From: Methylacidiphilaceae bacterium UBA1321
Lineage (GTDB): Bacteria; Verrucomicrobiota; Verrucomicrobiia; Methylacidiphilales; UBA1321
DNA: 18,090 nucleotides
Assembly: GCA_002306945.1 (NCBI GenBank)
Contig: DBTH01000128.1
Span: 28,666-46,755 of the forward strand
Direction of reading: 5' to 3'
Both the position numbers and the translations under genes were made by a program. Within the stretch, counting starts at the first letter, position 1. Every line of letters starts with the position of its first letter. Below, one piece after another: positions 15,737-18,090 of this stretch. The notes beneath the pieces are model-generated. The model did not search any database. It was not told where the DNA came from and was given only the letters and a program-made list of their open reading frames with translations.

Positions 15737-16828
15737 TTATTTTGCGGCCGGGAAGAACTTCAACAAGTTTTCCGGCTCCGCTTTTTCGTCCTGCAATTTT
15801 CCGTCGTAATAGATACGGAGCATGTATCCGTAATATTTCTGGTTATAAAGTCTGGCCTGCTCCGGGCTGAGTTGGTAATTGGCCAAGAGGGTTTCCTGCT
15901 GGCCGTTGGCCCAGGTCTGGCGCGTACCGAGGAAATTCACCCGCAGGGTCGCCTTGCTGGGGACAATTGCCCCACCGGTCTGCTGGTCGTAGAAATAAAG
16001 TTTGATGTCGACCTTGCCGGGCTGAATGTTGCCGCCGCCGGGTACCGTGCCGGAGCCGATGACGACCCGGAGCGTAACGTCGTTACCCCATCCCGATGCG
16101 GTGGGCGTGGCAACGTTTTTTTCAATGCGATCGACGTAGAGGGCTCGCTGAACGGTGTTGGCGGCGGGACGCGAAACAGTAGGGAAGGTCATGGCGGGGA
16201 TGGGTGCTGCGGAAGAACTGAACGTCGTGACAGCCGTATTGTCAGCCGGGCGCGGATTACGCGCGTCGATGACTTCCAATTGCTCACGGGCCTGGGTGTA
16301 GGCCTCGCCGATGCCGGGGCCCAAATCGACCACGCGCTGCCAGTAAACCCGCGCCTTTTCATTGTCCTTTTCAAGGGCCGAAAGACGCGCCAGATTGACC
16401 AGAGTCACCGTGTCCTTCGGATCGAGCGACTCGGCCTTGAACAACGCCAGTGCCGCCAGCCGCATATCCCCTTGAAGCTGAAACCGGGCCGATTCCTCGT
16501 TGAGGGCCTTGACCCGCTGGGCGACGTCCTGCACCGAATTGACCGCGAGCCGGCCCGGATTGGGCACAACCGGAGTAATCCGGTCGGGCGGCGTGACTGG
16601 TTGAATCGGCGCGGGGGCCACCGGCTGGGAAGGCGTATCGGTCACCGCGACAACGGGAGGATTGATCGGTTGCAATGGCGGGGCGCTCAAATCGATATTA
16701 ACGACCCGGCGAAAATAAAATACCGAGATGAGCGCAACGAGTTGCGCCAAAAGCACGAACCCCACCAGATAAAGCGCGATCGAGTAGGTCTTGGGCCGTA
16801 AACGCTTGGCCAGGGTCATGGACACCAT
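15737..16828 (-). CDS. Membrane-anchored TPR protein with Pro-rich linker and beta-rich C-terminal domain
   Basis: The 363-residue product has one N-terminal membrane helix (about 15-39), a Pro/Val-rich linker (49-93), two or three tetratricopeptide-like units at about 104-185 (AALALFKAESLDPKDTVTLV, then DNEKARVYWQRVVDLGPG), a Ser/Ala/Pro-rich spacer, and a C-terminal domain from about 225 with alternating hydrophobic strands (VDIKLYFYDQQTGG, YYGYMLRIYYDGKLQDEKA). TPRs bind other proteins, so this is likely an adaptor whose bulk lies outside the cytoplasmic membrane. I do not recognise a specific family. The ATG at 16828 is preferred because the promoter hexamers lie just upstream; an ATG three codons later is possible. 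It is followed after 37 bases by the receiver-pseudokinase-FGE gene, suggesting a shared envelope function. Confidence 0.85.
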   Translation of the reverse strand: MVSMTLAKRLRPKTYSIALYLVGFVLLAQLVALISVFYFRRVVNIDLSAPPLQPINPPVVAVTDTPSQPVAPAPIQPVTPPDRITPVVPNPGRLAVNSVQDVAQRVKALNEESARFQLQGDMRLAALALFKAESLDPKDTVTLVNLARLSALEKDNEKARVYWQRVVDLGPGIGEAYTQAREQLEVIDARNPRPADNTAVTTFSSSAAPIPAMTFPTVSRPAANTVQRALYVDRIEKNVATPTASGWGNDVTLRVVIGSGTVPGGGNIQPGKVDIKLYFYDQQTGGAIVPSKATLRVNFLGTRQTWANGQQETLLANYQLSPEQARLYNQKYYGYMLRIYYDGKLQDEKAEPENLLKFFPAAK

Positions 16829-16836
16829 TTGTATCA

Positions 16837-16865
16837 GTGATAGTGACTATATTTCAGGGTGTCAA
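16837..16865 (-). promoter_or_regulatory. Promoter upstream of the TPR gene
   Basis: On the minus strand a consensus TTGACA (16860-16865) and TATCAC (16837-16842) are separated by 17 bases, with the ATG at 16828 only 8 bases below the -10 box. An 11-bp palindrome TATCAGTGATA (16832-16842) overlaps the -10 box and could be an operator. The transcript would have almost no leader and no Shine-Dalgarno sequence is seen. Confidence 0.55.
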
Positions 16866-16936
16866 ATGAATGGCATTGTCCCAACCGCACCCTTGCGGCA
16901 AATTCCCTGCCCCAACTCGGCCAAACAACGACCCGT

Positions 16937-17941
16937 TCAATTTCCACCATCCGCCGATTCCCCCTTGGCCAGAGAGGTCAGATCCTTGATCCATTTGTCG
17001 AAATCGGGATGAGACTGGTAACTGCGAATGATATTGAGCATCTCGCCCATGGCGGCGGAACGTTGGCCCAGGACAACCCGATCCTGCGCCCGGCTCCACA
17101 TCAGCGACGGCAACGTCTGGTTCTGATATTTGTCGGCATCGATGGCCAAGTCGCTTTTCTGGGCGCTTTCCTGAGCGCGGGCAATCCGCTCGTCCCAGAG
17201 GGTAATCAACCGCGCGTCCTTCTTTTCCCGCATGTAAGGCATGAGCGTCTTGTCGACAATGCCCTCGATATTGCCGCTGTTCGGTTCCCAATCCTTGAGG
17301 TTGGCAACATGCCCTTCGAGGCGGTACCAGCGGACAAAGACGCTGGCGGATAAGCCCTTGTTCAGAAAATCGCGCACCTGCCCGACGGTACCCTTCCCCT
17401 TGTCGCCCTGCTTGTCCTTTGGGCGGAATTTCTCGTTCTTGGCCTGGACATCGTTTTTGCCTTTGTCCTGCTTGTTGCAATCGGACAAAAGCTGGCCGAG
17501 CCGGGCGACGTAATCGAGCAACGAGGGAATCGCTTCTTCGGTTTTCTGCCCATCGAGCCGTTTCAAACTCAAAACGATATATTGCAGGTGCAACTGAAGC
17601 GCCGTCCGGAAACTGTCGTCGAGCAGCAATTCCTTGTTCTTCTCACGCCAGGAGGCGAATTCGGAACCGTCCTTCGGCTTACCCTCGTATTCGACAGCCT
17701 GCGTGGCATCCTCATAAGCCGTGATGGCTGCCTGCTTGCTGGCTGCTGCAGCCGAAAGCGATTGGATGTGCGAATTCAACCCACTCTTGAACTGATTCGA
17801 TCGATCTTTTTGAATTTGTTCCAGTTCCTTAAGAATCTGCGCCGGATCGACAGGAGGAGTCGATTGAGCAAAAGCGGTGGCGCAAACAGCCAATAACGAA
17901 GCGAGGAAAGCCAGGCGACGAGCAAATATAATCATTGCCAC
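16937..17941 (-). CDS. Secreted helical protein of unknown function with Lys-rich segment
   Basis: The start is GTG at 17941; an ATG two codons further on (17935) is a reasonable alternative, and neither has a convincing Shine-Dalgarno sequence. The 334-residue product has a Sec signal peptide (RRLAFLASLLAVCATAFAQ, cleavage expected after AFA at about residue 25). The mature protein looks largely alpha-helical (QILKELEQIQKDRSNQFK near the N-terminus) and contains a charged, Lys/Asp/Gln-rich segment at about 160-195 (CNKQDKGKNDVQAKNEKF). No catalytic motif or known family is recognised. It precedes the TPR and FGE-fusion genes on the same strand with a 108-base gap that contains a separate promoter, so the three may be functionally linked without forming one strict operon. 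Confidence 0.8.
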   Translation of the reverse strand: MAMIIFARRLAFLASLLAVCATAFAQSTPPVDPAQILKELEQIQKDRSNQFKSGLNSHIQSLSAAAASKQAAITAYEDATQAVEYEGKPKDGSEFASWREKNKELLLDDSFRTALQLHLQYIVLSLKRLDGQKTEEAIPSLLDYVARLGQLLSDCNKQDKGKNDVQAKNEKFRPKDKQGDKGKGTVGQVRDFLNKGLSASVFVRWYRLEGHVANLKDWEPNSGNIEGIVDKTLMPYMREKKDARLITLWDERIARAQESAQKSDLAIDADKYQNQTLPSLMWSRAQDRVVLGQRSAAMGEMLNIIRSYQSHPDFDKWIKDLTSLAKGESADGGN

Positions 17942-18002
17942 GCAAGCATCACGGAGAGTCTTTCCGGAGTCAATACCCGGTTTAGGAGAAAGTTAAAAAA
18001 AG

Positions 18003-18020
18003 AGACAACATCCGGTGTCT
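18003..18020 (-). terminator. Weak candidate terminator for a gene entering from the right
   Basis: On the minus strand a short stem (AGACA/TGTCT, 5 bp, possibly 6 with a one-base bulge) is followed by CTTTTTTT. It could end transcription of a gene beyond the right edge of the window. The stem is short and not GC-rich, so this is tentative. The rest of 17942-18090 is AT-rich and shows no gene. Confidence 0.3.
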
Positions 18021-18090
18021 GACAAAAATCCTTTTAGATAGCCAACCGTTTCTTATAGTCTACCCTCTTAGCCGTATCTATTCAAAACAT

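Noticed and set aside
17945..17973. TTGACT on the minus strand upstream of the secreted-protein gene as a -35 box
   Set aside because: It is only about 27 bases from the GTG start and no acceptable -10 box lies at the right distance.
1..18090. CRISPR arrays, tRNA or rRNA genes, insertion sequences and defence genes
   Set aside because: I looked for regularly spaced repeats, tRNA-like cloverleaves, transposases, integrases and nuclease motifs and saw none.

Overview
The window is about 18.1 kb of moderately GC-rich bacterial chromosome. It is densely coded, with mostly short intergenic gaps, and the AT-rich stretches fall at promoter regions. The gene mix suggests a Gram-negative, probably Verrucomicrobiota-like bacterium: a type IV pilus ATPase, an outer-membrane efflux lipoprotein, LacI and AraC regulators around a large FAD_oxidored-family enzyme, and a receiver/kinase-like/FGE fusion protein. 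The phylum is an inference from gene content only; there is no rRNA or other marker gene here.

Left part (1-4731, + strand). The window opens inside a pilT-type retraction ATPase. Its stop overlaps the GTG start of a protein of the anthranilate phosphoribosyltransferase fold, in which two metal/PRPP-binding positions are altered. Next come a secreted protein with a possible SH3-like N-terminus and a helical C-terminus, a frameshifted YugP-type membrane zinc metallopeptidase, an imperfect 86-bp palindromic element, and a small secreted protein of unknown function.

Middle (4770-8611). A LacI-type repressor lies downstream of a 606-residue FAD-dependent oxidoreductase with a discoidin-like C-terminal domain. 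An AraC-type regulator is divergent from the oxidoreductase across an AT-rich gap that holds a perfect 14-bp palindrome. This looks like a small, doubly regulated catabolic unit, probably for a carbohydrate or related compound, though the substrate cannot be read from the sequence.

Efflux operon (8623-13721, - strand). The order is tetR, HlyD-type membrane fusion lipoprotein, ABC ATPase, ABC-2 permease, OprM/NodT-type outer-membrane factor. Genes overlap or are 1-4 bp apart. A perfect 11-bp inverted repeat with a 10-bp spacer overlaps a good -35/-10 pair just upstream of tetR, which points to autoregulation of the whole pump by the TetR protein.

Right part (13759-17941, - strand). Three consecutive genes encode a secreted Lys-rich protein, a membrane-anchored TPR protein with a Pro-rich linker, and an unusual protein made of a degenerate receiver domain, a pseudokinase, a membrane helix and an FGE-sulfatase domain. 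Every catalytic motif I could check in the receiver and kinase parts is lost, so this looks like an envelope scaffold or sensor rather than an enzyme. It is the most interesting item in the window.
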